64,000 nucleotides of DNA from Panax quinquefolius (lineage: Eukaryota; Streptophyta; Magnoliopsida; Apiales; Araliaceae): NCBI GenBank assembly GCA_020205615.1, contig CM035171.1:7271399-7335398 (forward strand), written 5' to 3'. The translations under genes and the position numbers were made by a program. The notes under the pieces are model-generated. The model had not been told where the DNA came from. It saw nothing but the letters and a program-made list of their open reading frames with translations, and made no database searches. Below are positions 24,864 through 37,167 of this stretch, piece after piece (position 1 is the first letter of the stretch; the number at the start of each line of letters is the position of its first letter).

Positions 24864-24876
24864 GCTCGATACCAAT
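24864..24876 (-). other. Primer-binding site of element D
   Basis: On the minus strand TTGGTATCGAGC follows the 5' LTR end directly. It resembles TGGTATCAGAGC, the complement of initiator-Met tRNA used by many plant gypsy elements, with a one-base deletion. Confidence 0.7.
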
Positions 24877-27631
24877 CGTGGCGCCCCAAAATAGGTATAC
24901 ACAACACCCGTTACGAAGTCGCCAAATACATGGTACAAGAAGCAAACTACAACTTCAATAATACAAATGTCGGTGAAATCGACGATATATCTTAATGAGT
25001 TTAAATATAATATTGTCTTACAGACAATATCCACACGCAAATAAATCCCCATCATATTTATTGATACATCATTTTACAAAAATGGTGAGGACTACTAAAC
25101 AACTCTCTCTAAACCTTCATTCCATACCCACTAAGTACTCGCTACATTCTCGCCTCCCGAGAAGAAGAATGGAACAACAAGGAAAAGGGTGAGCTCAACT
25201 AGCCCAATAAAGAATACTTATGACTAAGATAATATACAACAAATTATCGTTAGTCTCCAACAGGAAAAAAATCGATAGAATCAATAGGCAACAAGTTTGA
25301 GATCAATATTATATGTTGAAATAATAATTCATAGAAGAGTTACGTAGAGAATGAAATCTACTATAATCTATGAATTTAACGATCCATCATCAATATTTTA
25401 TCCTCAACAACATCAATCAATATTCATCTCAAATCAAATATTCATCTTTGCCTACTGGTCAAAGATATTCATCAATCGATCGTATTCATCTCAACACCGC
25501 TCATCTTTGCACTAAAGGCCAAAGATATTCATCGATCGGTCGTATTCATTTAAACACCGCCATTCAAATACTTTTACGGGCCAAAGATATTCTTGAAAAT
25601 CATTCATCTTTGCACCTACAGGGCCAAAGATATTCTTGAAAATCATTCATCTTTGCACTACGTGCCAAAGATATTCAATAATATCATCATTTAAGGCGAG
25701 GGATGATGAAAAATATTTTAAAGAAGCGAATCCGATTGAAACAAAATGACAAGGATTAAGGATTAAGGATTGAACTTTGTTTTATCCATGTCCAACAATA
25801 CCTCAAAAATAATCATAGTGGTGTAAAATTCAAGAATGATCAAAACATGGATACAATCAAAGCTAGTATCCAAAATAGATATTTTAGACGAAAAGAAGAA
25901 ATTTTATTTTTCGATGAATAGTCATAGTATACGTGAATAGTCTAGCCGTATCGTGAATAAGTAACTCAGACACCAAAAGATAGAAATTCCACAAAAAAAA
26001 CATTTTCACGCTTCGTGAATAGTACTTTCGTGAATAAGAACTCGTGAATAGTAACTTTCATGAATAGTAACTTCGTGAATAGTAACTCGTGAATAGTAAC
26101 CCATGAATAAGTAACTCCGAGCATGAAAAAGTTTCAAATTTGATAAAAAGTTCCAACCAATATTTCAAAGATAATGATATTGAAGAAATAATATCATTCT
26201 GAAAAAAATAATATCCCTTACTATCCCTTGAAGACTATCCCTTACCTCAAAAGAGCATCACTTCGGACGGGATATCGGATATGATATTGAAAGGAAACTT
26301 GCAATCGATGAATATCAACTCACCAAGTATCTAAATACTCACAAATTACACTCAATAATCTAGAGAGAAAGAGAAAAACTTTGTTTACGGTGTGATTTTC
26401 AATTCTAACTTAGCTCTATTTATAGGAAAATGTTAGCCGCCAAGGGACTTGACACTGCTACACGATGGCTTTACACCTACTATTCCACCCACCAAAAATC
26501 AGCCATCTTCCCCAACAACCAAGAGTGGGGCCCACTCAATTCTAGAATTTTCCACCAAAATCAATTATAACCCTACTTTCCGAATCAAACACCTCTTAAA
26601 ATTTATAACAAATCATTCGTTCATTTTTAACGGTTCAAAATTTGTAGACATATACTCAACTTATATATGTATAACATATCCAAAAATTACAACGATCCAA
26701 CGGTCGGATTAAATATTATAACTCACACAATAAAGCTGTAATAACACCGATTTGATCTTTTAATACCTCCAATCCGACAAAATACAAATAAAACATCTCA
26801 GCATTAATTCCTTCATTAATAACCACATAAATAAATCCATCATTTATATTCATATAAAATAAATATTTCCTTATCATATGAATCAATAATTAATTATTCA
26901 CAAATAATATTACAGAATCACATTTATAATGACAACCAGTTGTTCCCGGGAAGAGGGGCTTTCGATAAGGATTTCTCCTTCTTGGCGCTGATTAGGTGAC
27001 CAAACCTCTCCTTGAGCGAGAACTTTCTAGACATTGCCAATAATGCTTCTAATAATATTATTCAATAATATGAATTATTGATCCGATAATGGAAATCTTG
27101 TGCGATGACAATTATTGAACAATAATAATATAAAATTTTAACGTAGCAATTATTGAATCAATAAATAAAATATTGAGCAAAGTAATTCTTTGTAATAATT
27201 ATTGAGTAATGCCTTCTTCTTATGTAAGGATCAATAATTCAAAAATCATGTAAAAAGCAGGTAATGCTTCTTGTGCGAACACGCGTATTCTTTATATTTT
27301 AACCACCGGTATTCAACGATTATTACTTGATAACAACTACTGCCGTTATTTATAAAACTCAAACTTGTCGTTTTCTTCATTCGACGATTTTTTGTTATAG
27401 GGCCCTGAAAATGGCTACTTGGTAAATGCATTTAATATTCCTCGACGGAAAGAATATTCCACGACCAAACGAATATTCCCAAACAATGATGAATATTTTA
27501 TAACCACTTGTGTATTTTGAAAAAAATTCATATATCACCCTTAACTTTAACTTTTATCAATTTAACCATTTCTTGAATAGTAATTATAAGAAAAATTGAA
27601 TACTTTTATTTCATAAAATTCGGGTCTTACA
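24877..27631 (-). repeat. Element D 5' LTR, probably a D/B recombinant
   Basis: It is 2755 bases and closely colinear with 18167-20931. Its outer end (GGGTCTTACA at 27631) adjoins ATCTCCCTCCTTATG, an inverted purine tract belonging to another element. A GTGAATAGTAACT array lies at 25915-26120 and an inverted TATA box at 26414-26425. Confidence 0.82.
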
Positions 27632-28124
27632 ATCTCCCTCCTTATGAAATTTAGTCCCCAAATTTACGTTACTCTAGTATTTCAAAGAGTTGAGAATACC
27701 TTGCTTTCATTTGATTTCATCTTTCTGTCATCATCGTGATTTCTCCATTGCTCATCTCACCGTATTTGAGATATCATTCTAGAATACAACTTCAAAACAA
27801 GGGTTAATTGAATAAATTAACATATCACATAATATCCAGATATTATGACCGACCAACAAATAAGCTTAGGTAGGACACCTTTAGCGAAGGATTTACTCAT
27901 CTCTCCCTCCTAGTTCTATTCCCCGATCTCCGCCAGAGATCATATCCCTAAGCTCGATACCAATCGTAACTCATGTCCCAACCGTGAATGACACCTCACA
28001 ATGATGGTACTATCGGTTTGCCACCATGAGCAGGCGTCCCTACGGAGAGTCGGCGGTGCATCCCCATCAACAGAAGTCACCAATGAGAGGCTCGGGGCTC
28101 TTTCTTTATAGCTACGATACCAAA
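27632..28124 (-). other. Element B internal region, about 490 bp, non-coding
   Basis: From right to left it holds a primer site (inverted GGTATCGTAGC at 28111-28122), an unrecognised GC-richer block, and a second leader-like segment with its own inverted TTGGTATCGAGC near 27948-27960. It then ends in a purine tract at 27632-27646. No gag or pol codons are recognisable. Two primer-site-like sequences suggest a patchwork made by template switching. Confidence 0.7.
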
Positions 28125-31100
28125 TGTAACAACCCCAAAATAGGTCCATTCCATCCAACCCATTCTGAGTCGCCAAATACATGGTAGTACGTAAAACAAC
28201 AACAACTTTATTACAACAATTGTCGTGCAAAATACAACAACACATATCTTTGTGAGTTTGGATACAAATATATACCAAGCATGTACGTCCCATGACACCT
28301 TACATAAAGGTATAGTCAAAAAGCTGTTTTAGAAATTAGAATCTTTGGGAAGTGCTCAAGAAAACCTTCGTACATGGGAGGCCATGCTTTTGGGTTATGG
28401 TAGATATCATATGGCCCGCGAATTATCCTTGGTTGACCCAATAGACCCCAAAAGAAAAACAAGAAGATTACTATCATATTCTTCCCAATGGCGAGTCTTC
28501 TCTTGACATATCATTATCTCCACTGTCTCTAATTTGGTATTATACTCCAAACAAACACCAAGATTATATAGGTAGTGCTTGTAAATATACTTTCGTGAGT
28601 GGATGAGCACAACCATGTCTTATGATAACACGAGTTTGTATGTCATTAGACATCTTGTATGATAGTGACAAAACACCTTTCCAAAGTTGGGTTACTTCTC
28701 ACCTATTTAATTCACCAAAAATAACTATTAAATGATGTATAAAATACAACACACTAAAGCCCTCAATAAAATTATTTTCATACTCTTTAGGGAGAACCTC
28801 AACAACTATAGACCACCGATTCTATTCCCTTGTTATCCCCATTCCAACCCATTACACTTTTATTACACGAAAGGAATTGTGAAACAAAAGGGTGAGCACA
28901 AACTAGCTCGATATAGAATATTATGACTAAAGATAAATAAATTATCAATAGTCTTCATCGATAATGAATCGAGAGATTTAGAACATATGGTAGATGATAA
29001 AACTTTTCAACCATAGTTGCGGTGAACGAAGCGATCCATTAAAAGAGTCGAATAGACTATAAAGTCTATTATCTTCTCCACGTTAAAAGTCCACCAACAA
29101 TATTTTATCCTGTAACATCAATCAGCGGTTCCTTTCCACAATCATATGAATAACTTCATAATCATAATTGTGATTCTAAATTCCTCTTCTCATCCGGACG
29201 AATGAAGATAATTTTCATCACTGTCTTTACGAAACATCAAATATCATGGTTATACCAAATCACGAGTTCTGTTCATAATCATACTAATAAATTCATCTTT
29301 TTGCACCACAGGTCAAAGATATTCATCAACAGATCATCTTTACACTACTGGCAAAGATATTCAACAACAGTCATCTTTGCATTACGAGCCAAAGATATTC
29401 ATCAATAATTCATCTTTTGCACTACAATTTAAAGATATTCAACAACAGTCATCTTTGCATTCTGAGCCAAAGATATTCATCAATAATTCATCTTTGCACT
29501 ACAAAATAAAAGATATTCAACAACAGTCGTCTTTGCATTACGAGCCAAAGATATTCATCGATAATTCATCTTTGCACTTCTGGCTAAAGATATTCAACAA
29601 CAGTCATCTTTGCATTACGAGCCAAAGATATTCATATATCAACGAAATACATAATCATTTGAAGTTATATAACAATAATTATAACCATGTTGATCGATTC
29701 ACCTTTGCACTTAAGCTAAAAATATTCAATTGTAAATTCAATGGTCATGATCATACCGATCGACAATTCAACTTTTGCCTTCTTGGCGAAAGAGAACCTA
29801 TGGTCACGATCATACCAATAATCTACCCATCTTTACACTCAAGTCGAAGAAATATCATCATTAGGGTTATAAGAATGTTATATAAAAATAATATAATCAA
29901 AACATGGTTTTAATTTCAAGAGTAAGATTCATAAATCAACGATAATTTGGTGGAGAAAAACCAATTTGTTGTGAATAGTACCCGTGATAAATACATAGTC
30001 CAAGTATCGTGCGTAGTAACCTCGACACGAAAAGATAAAGTTTCATAATAAAATTCATATCCATATTTATAACACCTTAATCCAAATGTTATAAATAACT
30101 TAGAAATCTCATAATCTAATATTATTAATATTATAATAATATTTTAATCATTTCTCAAACTTATAAATAATTTAATCCAATTATTTACACTTTAATAATT
30201 AATGCATTTAATCATCTAAAATGCCAAACTCATAAGATTTCATCATCATTAACCAAAACCCTCATAAAAATCTGCATATACCTCATATATGATTCTCAAA
30301 CCATAAAATCATATTTTCTAATTTTCTTACTTCACATAACATATTTAATTCATTTGCTCATAACTAGAACATTTTCATGAAAAATACCAAATCGAGTTCT
30401 AAAAATATTTCTTTTACGGGATTTAGCATAAAATAGTCCCATATTGAACATATATTTTTCTCGAAATTTTAAAAATTCATTTACTATTTTTTTATTATGG
30501 CCAAAACACCGAATATTTAAACATTTATCATAAATTATACTTTTATCCAAAATTCTGAAATTTACGGTATATTGATATTATATAGATGTACTCTCAATAA
30601 AAATTTCATCAATTTTGGAGTTAATCACAAGGAGTTATAAGCGGTTACTTTTAAAATAGTCTTTTCTCATAAAATTCATAACTCTCAATCTATACATCCA
30701 AAAATACCTCAAAATAATCCTAGTGGTGTAAAATTCAAGAATGATCAAAACATGGATACAATCAAAGCTAGTATCCAGAATAGATATTTTAGACGAAAAG
30801 AAAAATTTTTATTTTTCTATTGAATAGTCTTGCGTGTATTAAGTGAATAGTGTCGTATCGTGAATAGTCTTGGTAGTATCGTGAATAGTAACTCAAACAC
30901 CAAAAGATAGAAATTCCACAAAAAAACATCTTCACGCTTCATGAATAGTACTCGTGAATAGTAACTCATAAAATAATAACTTCATGAATAGTAACTTCGT
31001 GAATAGTAACTCGTGAATAAGTAACCCATGAATAGTAACCCCAAGCATGAAAAAGTTCCAAATTTGATAAAAAGTTCCAACCAATATTTCAAAGATAATG

Positions 31101-32558
31101 ATATTGAAGAAATAATATCATTCTGAAAAAATAATATCCCTTACTATCCTTACAATCCTTTACTATCCTTACCTCAAAAGAGCATCACTTACGACGGGAT
31201 ATCGGATATAATGACAAGGAAACTTGCAATCGATGAATATCAACTCACCAAGTATCTAAATACTCACAAATTACACTCAATAATCTAGAGAGAGAAAGAG
31301 AAAACTTTGTTTTACGGTGTGATTTTCAATTCTAACTTAGCTCTCTATTTATAGGAAAATGTTAGCTTATAAAGCAGACTTGACTGCTACTTGATGGCTT
31401 TACCTCGCTACTATTCCACCCACCAAAAATCAGCCATCTTCCCAACAACCAAGAGTGGGGCCCACTCAATTCTAGAATTTTCCACCAAAATCAATTATAA
31501 CCCTACTTTTTCCAAATCAAACACCTCTTAAAATTTATAACAAATCATTCGTTCATTTTAACGGTTCAAAATTTGTGACATATACTCAACTTATATATGT
31601 ATAACATATCCAAAAATTACAACGATCCAACGGTCGGATTAAATATTATAACTCACACAATAAAAAGTCATAATAACAATTCGATTTGATCTTTTAATAC
31701 CTCCAATCAGACAAAATACAAATAAAACATCTCGGCATTAATTCCTTCATTAATAACCACATAAATAAATCCATCATTTATATTCATATAAAATAAATAT
31801 TTCCTTATCATATGAATCAATAATTAATTATTCACAAATATTATTAGAATCACATTTATGATGACCAGTACATTCCCAGGAAGAGGGGCTTTCGATAAGG
31901 ATTTCTCCTTCTTGGCGCAATTAGGTGACCAAACCTCTCCTTGATGAACTTTCTAGACATTGCCAATAATGCTATCTAATAATATTATTGAATAATATGA
32001 ATTATTGATCGATAATGGGAAATACTGTCTTGATGACAATTATTGAACAATAATAATATAAAATTTCAACGTAGCAATTATTGAATCAATAAATAAAAAT
32101 ATTGAGCAATAATTCTTTGTAATAATTATTGAGTAGTGCCTTCTTATGTAAGGATCAATAATTCAAAAATCTCGTAAAAAGCGGGTAATGCTTCTTGTGT
32201 GCGAAACACGCGTAAGATCTTTGTATTTTAACCACCGGTATTCAACGATGTTAACGATAACAACTACGTCGTTATTTATAAAAACTCAAACTTGTCGTTT
32301 TCTTCATTCGACGCTTTTTTGTTATAGGGGCCCATGAATGATCACTTGTGTCAGTAATACGAATATTCCCACGAGAAAGAATATTCCACGACCAAACGAA
32401 TATTCCCCGACAACAATGAATATTTTATAACCACTTGTGTATTTTGAAAAAATTCATATATCACCCTTAACTTTAACTTTTATCAATTTAACCATTTCTT
32501 GAATAGTAATTATAAGAAAAATTGAATACTTTTATTTCATAAAATTCGGGGTCTTACA
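28125..32558 (-). repeat. Element B 5' LTR, 4.4 kb
   Basis: It begins TGTAACAACCCC on the plus strand and ends GGGTCTTACA at 32558, next to CTAGT. It is colinear with solo LTR C in the opposite orientation. It contains the 39-bp minisatellite (29290-29640), a GTGAATAGTAACT array (30825-31045) and an inverted TATA box (31343-31354). Confidence 0.9.
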
Positions 32559-32563
32559 CTAGT

Positions 32564-32876
32564 TGAGCTCACCCTTTCTTTAATTGTTCTCTTCAGGAAA
32601 TGAGAATATAGCTGGGACAAGTTGGGGAAAAGAGTGAAGGTCCCGAAGATACCATTAGTAGTCCTCACTATTCTGTTAAATAGTGTGACAATAAATGTAA
32701 TGAGGACTCCTTGAGTATGGATATTGTCTAAATGACAATATTCCTATTAGAACTCTCGGTTTATGTATTGTCGTATGTTACCTGACGGATGTATAATTAA
32801 GTTTGTATTTGAATTTATGTACCATGTAAGTGGCGACCCAAGATGGGTGGCGTATACCTAATTTTGGGGCGTCACG
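32564..32876 (+). repeat. Element A 5' LTR, second part
   Basis: It resumes with TGAGCTCACCC exactly where the A LTR was cut at 16534, matching 39223-39512 of the 3' LTR. It ends GGGGCGTCACG beside the primer site. Confidence 0.92.
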
Positions 32877-32877
32877 G

Positions 32878-32889
32878 TTGGTATCGAGC
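32878..32889 (+). other. Primer-binding site of element A
   Basis: TTGGTATCGAGC follows the LTR end and matches the initiator-Met tRNA type with one base lost. The F1 copy at 55571 reads TTGGTATCAAAG. Confidence 0.72.
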
Positions 32890-33059
32890 TTAGGGATATG
32901 ATCCTGGCTAAGATATGAGATAAGAACTAGGAGGGGAGGCGGAAATTCCTTCGCTAGTATGACTACCTAAGTTTATTTGGTATTTAATTGGTGGAATCGA
33001 TTGTATAGGGATAATATGTGACATGTTAATTAACCCTTGTTTTGTGGCAGTATTTGAAA

Positions 33060-34975
33060 ATGGCATCCGAAAATGTTGAGATAAGCAATGGAGCACAAGA
33101 GACCGTTGAGTCTCCACAGATCAATAATCAGGATAATGTGCGACAGGATGGCGATAATCCTCCTGTAAACAACAACACTGATCAAATGACGAACGACGGT
33201 ACGTTTAGGAGTTTTTTTGAATTCATGCAACATCAGACGAAGGTGGCTCCTGTTCATAAAGCAGGTGAAAATAATAATACTTGACCACGATTGTCACCGC
33301 CATTAAGCGATTCAAGGAGCTGGAACCATCGGAGTTTTTGGGAAAGCGAGAACCACTTAAAGCGAAGACGTGGTTAAAGCGAGATCACCAAGATATTTGA
33401 TGTCTTGGGATGCTCGGGAAGCAAAAGGTTCTATTTGCCACCTTTATGTTGCGTGAAGAGCGGATTCTTGGTGGGAATCGATCAACGTACCTGGGCCATC
33501 GACATACTCAAGATGACTTGGGAGAAGTTCCAAGAGTTGTTCAACGACAAATACTTTCCTGAAAGTATTCGCCACACATGAAGGAGGTGGAGTTTATCAA
33601 GTTGGAACAAAACAATATGGCCCGTGTCGCAATACGAGACAAAATTTGCGGAGTTATCACGGTTTACGTCCCATTTGGTCGATAATGAGGAAGCGAATGA
33701 CGCGAATGTTTTTAAGAGGTTTGAAACCCGATATCGTCAATACCTAATTTCTCATAAACTTTGTTTGTATTCAGATATTGTGAATAGGGCTCGATTATTG
33801 GAGCGCGATAATGAGTCAAACCTGACCAAAAGGTAACGACCAACAACACAATAATAATCGTCTGCGGTGGCAATCTGACCATCCGGAACAACGATAACCA
33901 TCGTGGGGAAATTATCATTTCGGTGGTAACCATGGCCAAGATAATAGGAATGGAAATTTCAAGAAGAGGAAATTCAACAATGATGGAAAGACGTCAGCAC
34001 CAGCACCCGTTGTTAAGGAAGGAGAAAGACCACCTATCATATGCTTCAAATGCGGAGGAAAGGGACACATCAATCCGGATGCGCCATGCCGTCAAAGCAT
34101 GTTATAATTGTGGAAGAAAGGTCACTTAGCTCGATTTTGTCGTTCTCAAGACAAATTCAACTAGGATGGAGGCACCAAAGGTGTCCCGGATAAACCAAAG
34201 CCGATATGGTTTAAGAGAGCGTTTTTTTCTCGTGACGAGGAACCTTAATAAAATTATCACGGGTAAGTTAATCATAAGCTCTTGCGAAGTCTATACCTGT
34301 GTTAGATACCGTTCTACCCACTCTTTTATTTCACCTAGTTGTGTTCAACGTTTAAATTTGACTCAAGAAGAAGTTAAACTTTGACTTATTGGTTGAAACT
34401 TCGTTAGTAGGAGCCTTCGTTACATTCTTATTTTTAAATCTTGTTTGATTCAAATAAACATTTTCACGTTACTGTCGATCTTATCTTTTTGAAAATATTT
34501 GCCTTTGATGTGATTTTAGGAATCAATTGGTTAACTACTCATCATGCTTTTAAAAGGGTTGTTAGCTTTTATATTCATAACCAACTTGTTGTGCGAATTC
34601 AAGTAACCAAACTACTAAAGTCAATCATTGTCATATCAAGCCATAAGTAAAGATCCACTGAACCTTTCGTTGTTGACTTCCTTGTGTGGAATACAATTTA
34701 GGCCGGACTTTCTCTAGGCGACATCATGAAAGAAGATGGCGAGTTGATAGGCATCATTATGAGGTGCTATCTAGGTTAAAGGATAGAAGTCACAGTTGGT
34801 ATCAATGTGACGTATTATCCAAGTTTTGGTTGAGAGTCACAGTTTTGAATGATATTTCTATCATTAATAAATTTCTTGACGTATTCTTGAAGACTTTCTA
34901 GCCTACCCTAGAGCGTGAAATCGAATTTTGTATTGACCCCAGTACAAAATCCATTTCTTAAACCCTCAAATATTT
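33060..34975 (+). pseudogene. Element A gag-protease and start of RT, decayed
   Basis: Translation would start at ATG 33060 (MASENVEISNGAQETVES). The Retrotrans_gag core follows with ITKIFDVLGC near 33385-33415 and a WEKFQELFNDKYFPESIRH-like stretch near 33510-33575. Two CCHC knuckles lie at about 34045-34140 (CFKCGGKGHI and CYNCGRKGHLARFC types). A protease remnant has STHSFISPSC near 34310 and FAFDVILGINWLTTHHA near 34500-34550. The first RT codons ([19 protein letters not shown] type) run to about 34975, then stop abruptly. Numerous frameshifts are present. RT palm, RNase H and integrase are absent. In a live element this region makes the particle and protease. Confidence 0.86.
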
Positions 34976-34979
34976 CTTC

Positions 34980-37085
34980 AACTAAAAGGATCTGTTTACG
35001 TGGTTTATGATGAAAGTCATAATAAAAGCATTGGACTAATGAAAATCATGGGTATACGTGGTATTAGTAAGTGTTATGATGAGTTATGTTGGTTAGTATG
35101 TGAAAACATGAAAGTTTCTTAAAAATCACAAGGAGTTAAAAACCAGATTTTGGTGAAAAACGTAACATGAAATTCAATTGACCAAATCTCCTATTATATT
35201 TTGAATTTTTGAGTGTGGTCAAGTCCTAGAGTTAGATCTATGAGTTACCTAACTAATCCAAGTGGAATCACTGAAAAAGGTGTTGTAGATTTTGTGTTGG
35301 TGATTTTAGCAAAGGAGTCAAAACTTCAAAATGTCCAAAAAGCTGCTGCCACGTTTTTGTAAGGGCTGTTTCGGCCACTTAATTAGTGAGAAAAATTCAG
35401 GCCTTTTGGGACATGAAAATATATGTTATAAAGTACCTCCTGTCCAAAAATGAGCTCATTCTGACTTAAAATGAACAAGTTATGACCATTTCAATATTTA
35501 GGTTTTTTGACGAAAAATGCTATAACCGGAGTTCTATAACTCAGATGACCATAAAAATTTAAATCTGAGGCTCACATTAACATGTGTAAAGTCCTGCCAA
35601 GATTTGGGAATTTTGGAGTTAAACTTGAGGTAGCTAATTTCTTAAGGAATTAATTAGAAATTGATTTTTGAAAAATAGTAAATGAATTTTAAAATTTAAG
35701 AAAAATATATTTTCATCATGGGACTATATTATGCTAAATCCCAGAACAGAAATATTTTTGGGACTGATTTGGTATTTTTCATAAAAATAGTTTAATTACT
35801 GAACATATGAGTTAAATATGTTATGAGAAGTAACAAAATTGGAAAATAGGATTTTATGGCTAGAGAATCCTATATAGAGTATATGCATATTTTTTGATGA
35901 GGATTTGATCATTGGTGATGATATCTTATGAGTATGGCATTTTGAATGATTAAATGCATTATATGGTAAAAGCGTAAACAATTGAAATAAATTGTTTATA
36001 AATTTAAAAGTGATTAAAATATTGTTATAATATTAATGATATTAGATTATAAGATTATTAAGTGATTGATAACATGGGGATATTCTTGAATCTGGATAAA
36101 TTATATTATAAATGTTTAATATTTATCCTTTATCTCATTTGATTGATTCTTTATATCATTGACATGATCCTCATGCTTATATTATGTTGAAAGTCATCTA
36201 TGGCTCACGCGTGCATAGATGGACTTGGTATGATTATGACCGAGGATTGTTCGGTATAATCATGGTAGTAATTGAAAACACGATTATCTTTGGCACGTGG
36301 TGCATGGATAATTGTGGTCGTGATACTAATGAATACACGATTATCTTTGTACGTGGTGCACGGATAATTTGTGGTCGTGATACTAATGAATACATTATCT
36401 TTGGCACGTGGTGATGGATAATTTGTGGTACTAATGAATACACGATTATCTTTGTACGTGTGCATGGATAATTATGGTCGTGATACTAATGAATACACGA
36501 TTATCTTTAGTAGTAGTAGTACATGGATAATTTGTGGTCGTGATACTAATGAATACACGATTATCTTTGTACGTAGTGCATGGATAATTTGTGGTCGTGA
36601 TACTAATGAATACGATTATCTTTGGTAGTAGTGTATGGATAATTTATGGTTGTGATCTTAATGAATACACGATTATCTTTGGTAGTAGTGCATGGATAAT
36701 TAAATGGTCGTGATATCTTAATGAATATCCTTGGCTTTTGTAGTGCGGGGATGATTCGATGATATGGATTAATTATTGAAATGAGTCTCAACAATGAAAT
36801 ATTAATTCATGGATGTGGTAAAAGTCATCTTTGGTAGTAGTGCATTGATAGACTTGGTATGATTATGACCAAGGATTATTCGGTATAATCATGATCAGTA
36901 ATTGAAAACACGAATATCCTTGGCCCGATGAAGCATGGATAATTAGTGGTCGTGATACTATTAATGGTTGAGTCTCGGCATTATTGGTTTTACTGATTAT
37001 ATATCTTTGGCTGTAGTGCAAAGATGAATTGTTAATGAATATCTTTGGTAGGATTGCAAAGATGAATTTAATGTTTTCAACGATA
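34980..37085 (+). repeat. LTR-derived block in place of RT-RNase H-integrase of element A
   Basis: About 35670-36120 matches solo LTR C near 41195-41650 (AAATAGTAAATGAATTTT, GCTAAATCCCAGAA). 36120-37080 resembles the A LTR near 16060-16260 (TTATATTATGTTGAAAGTCA, GACTTGGTATGATTATGACC). 34980-35670 is arranged like an LTR R-U5 region but matches nothing else closely. No bounding target duplication was found. It looks like the distal part of a related LTR fused into the pol gene by deletion or recombination. Confidence 0.7.
36280..36735 (+). repeat. 48-60 bp minisatellite, about 8 copies
   Basis: The unit ACACGATTATCTTTG, GTGCATGGATAATT, GTGGTCGTGATACTAATGAAT repeats about eight times with deletions. 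The ordinary A LTR has one or two related units, so this is a local expansion. Confidence 0.9.
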
Positions 37086-37154
37086 AAAGGTATTCAAGGT
37101 ATCCTCACCTCTTATCATACCAGTCGTACCCTAATTTCGAGGCGAAAATTCCAT

Positions 37155-37167
37155 AAGAAGGGGAGAT
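37155..37167 (+). other. Polypurine tract of element A
   Basis: AAGAAGGGGAGAT immediately precedes the 3' LTR. The upstream bases translate to a TNFED/AKIP-like end of gypsy pol (TTTCGAGGCGAAAATTCC). Confidence 0.85.

Larger units (their letters stand above)
18167..27631 (-). mobile_element. Element D: Ty3/gypsy retrotransposon with two 2.76-kb LTRs
   Basis: Read on the minus strand, a 5' LTR (27631 to 24877), a tRNA-Met-type primer site, gag, protease, broken RT, integrase, a purine tract and a 3' LTR (20931 to 18167) follow in canonical order. The left flank is ATCTA. The right flank is ATCTC, only an approximate match, and it is followed by a foreign purine-tract sequence. The right LTR is therefore probably a recombinant with element B's lost LTR half. 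Confidence 0.85.
16535..32558 (-). mobile_element. Element B: long-LTR gypsy-type element, internally deleted, hosting element D
   Basis: On the plus strand it begins TGTAACAACCCC at 16535 and ends GGGTCTTACA at 32558. It is flanked by CTAGT (16530-16534 and 32559-32563), and the A LTR continues uninterrupted after one copy is removed. Its 5' LTR (right side) is 4434 bases. The internal region is only about 490 bases and codes nothing. Its 3' LTR (left side) is broken by D. Long LTRs around a tiny non-coding body suggest a non-autonomous or severely deleted element. Confidence 0.9.

Noticed and set aside
29377..29913. 178-codon open frame
   Set aside because: It is the longest uninterrupted frame in the region, but it reads the 39-bp LTR minisatellite and gives repetitive low-complexity peptide with no domain.
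32878..32889. tRNA gene fragment suggested by the GGTATC motif
   Set aside because: It is the reverse-transcription primer-binding site, placed exactly after the LTR, and no cloverleaf surrounds it.
36184..36794. Open frames on both strands with repeated TNEYTIIF or KDNRVFIS peptides
   Set aside because: Both strands are open only because the minisatellite unit lacks stops. It is LTR-derived DNA.
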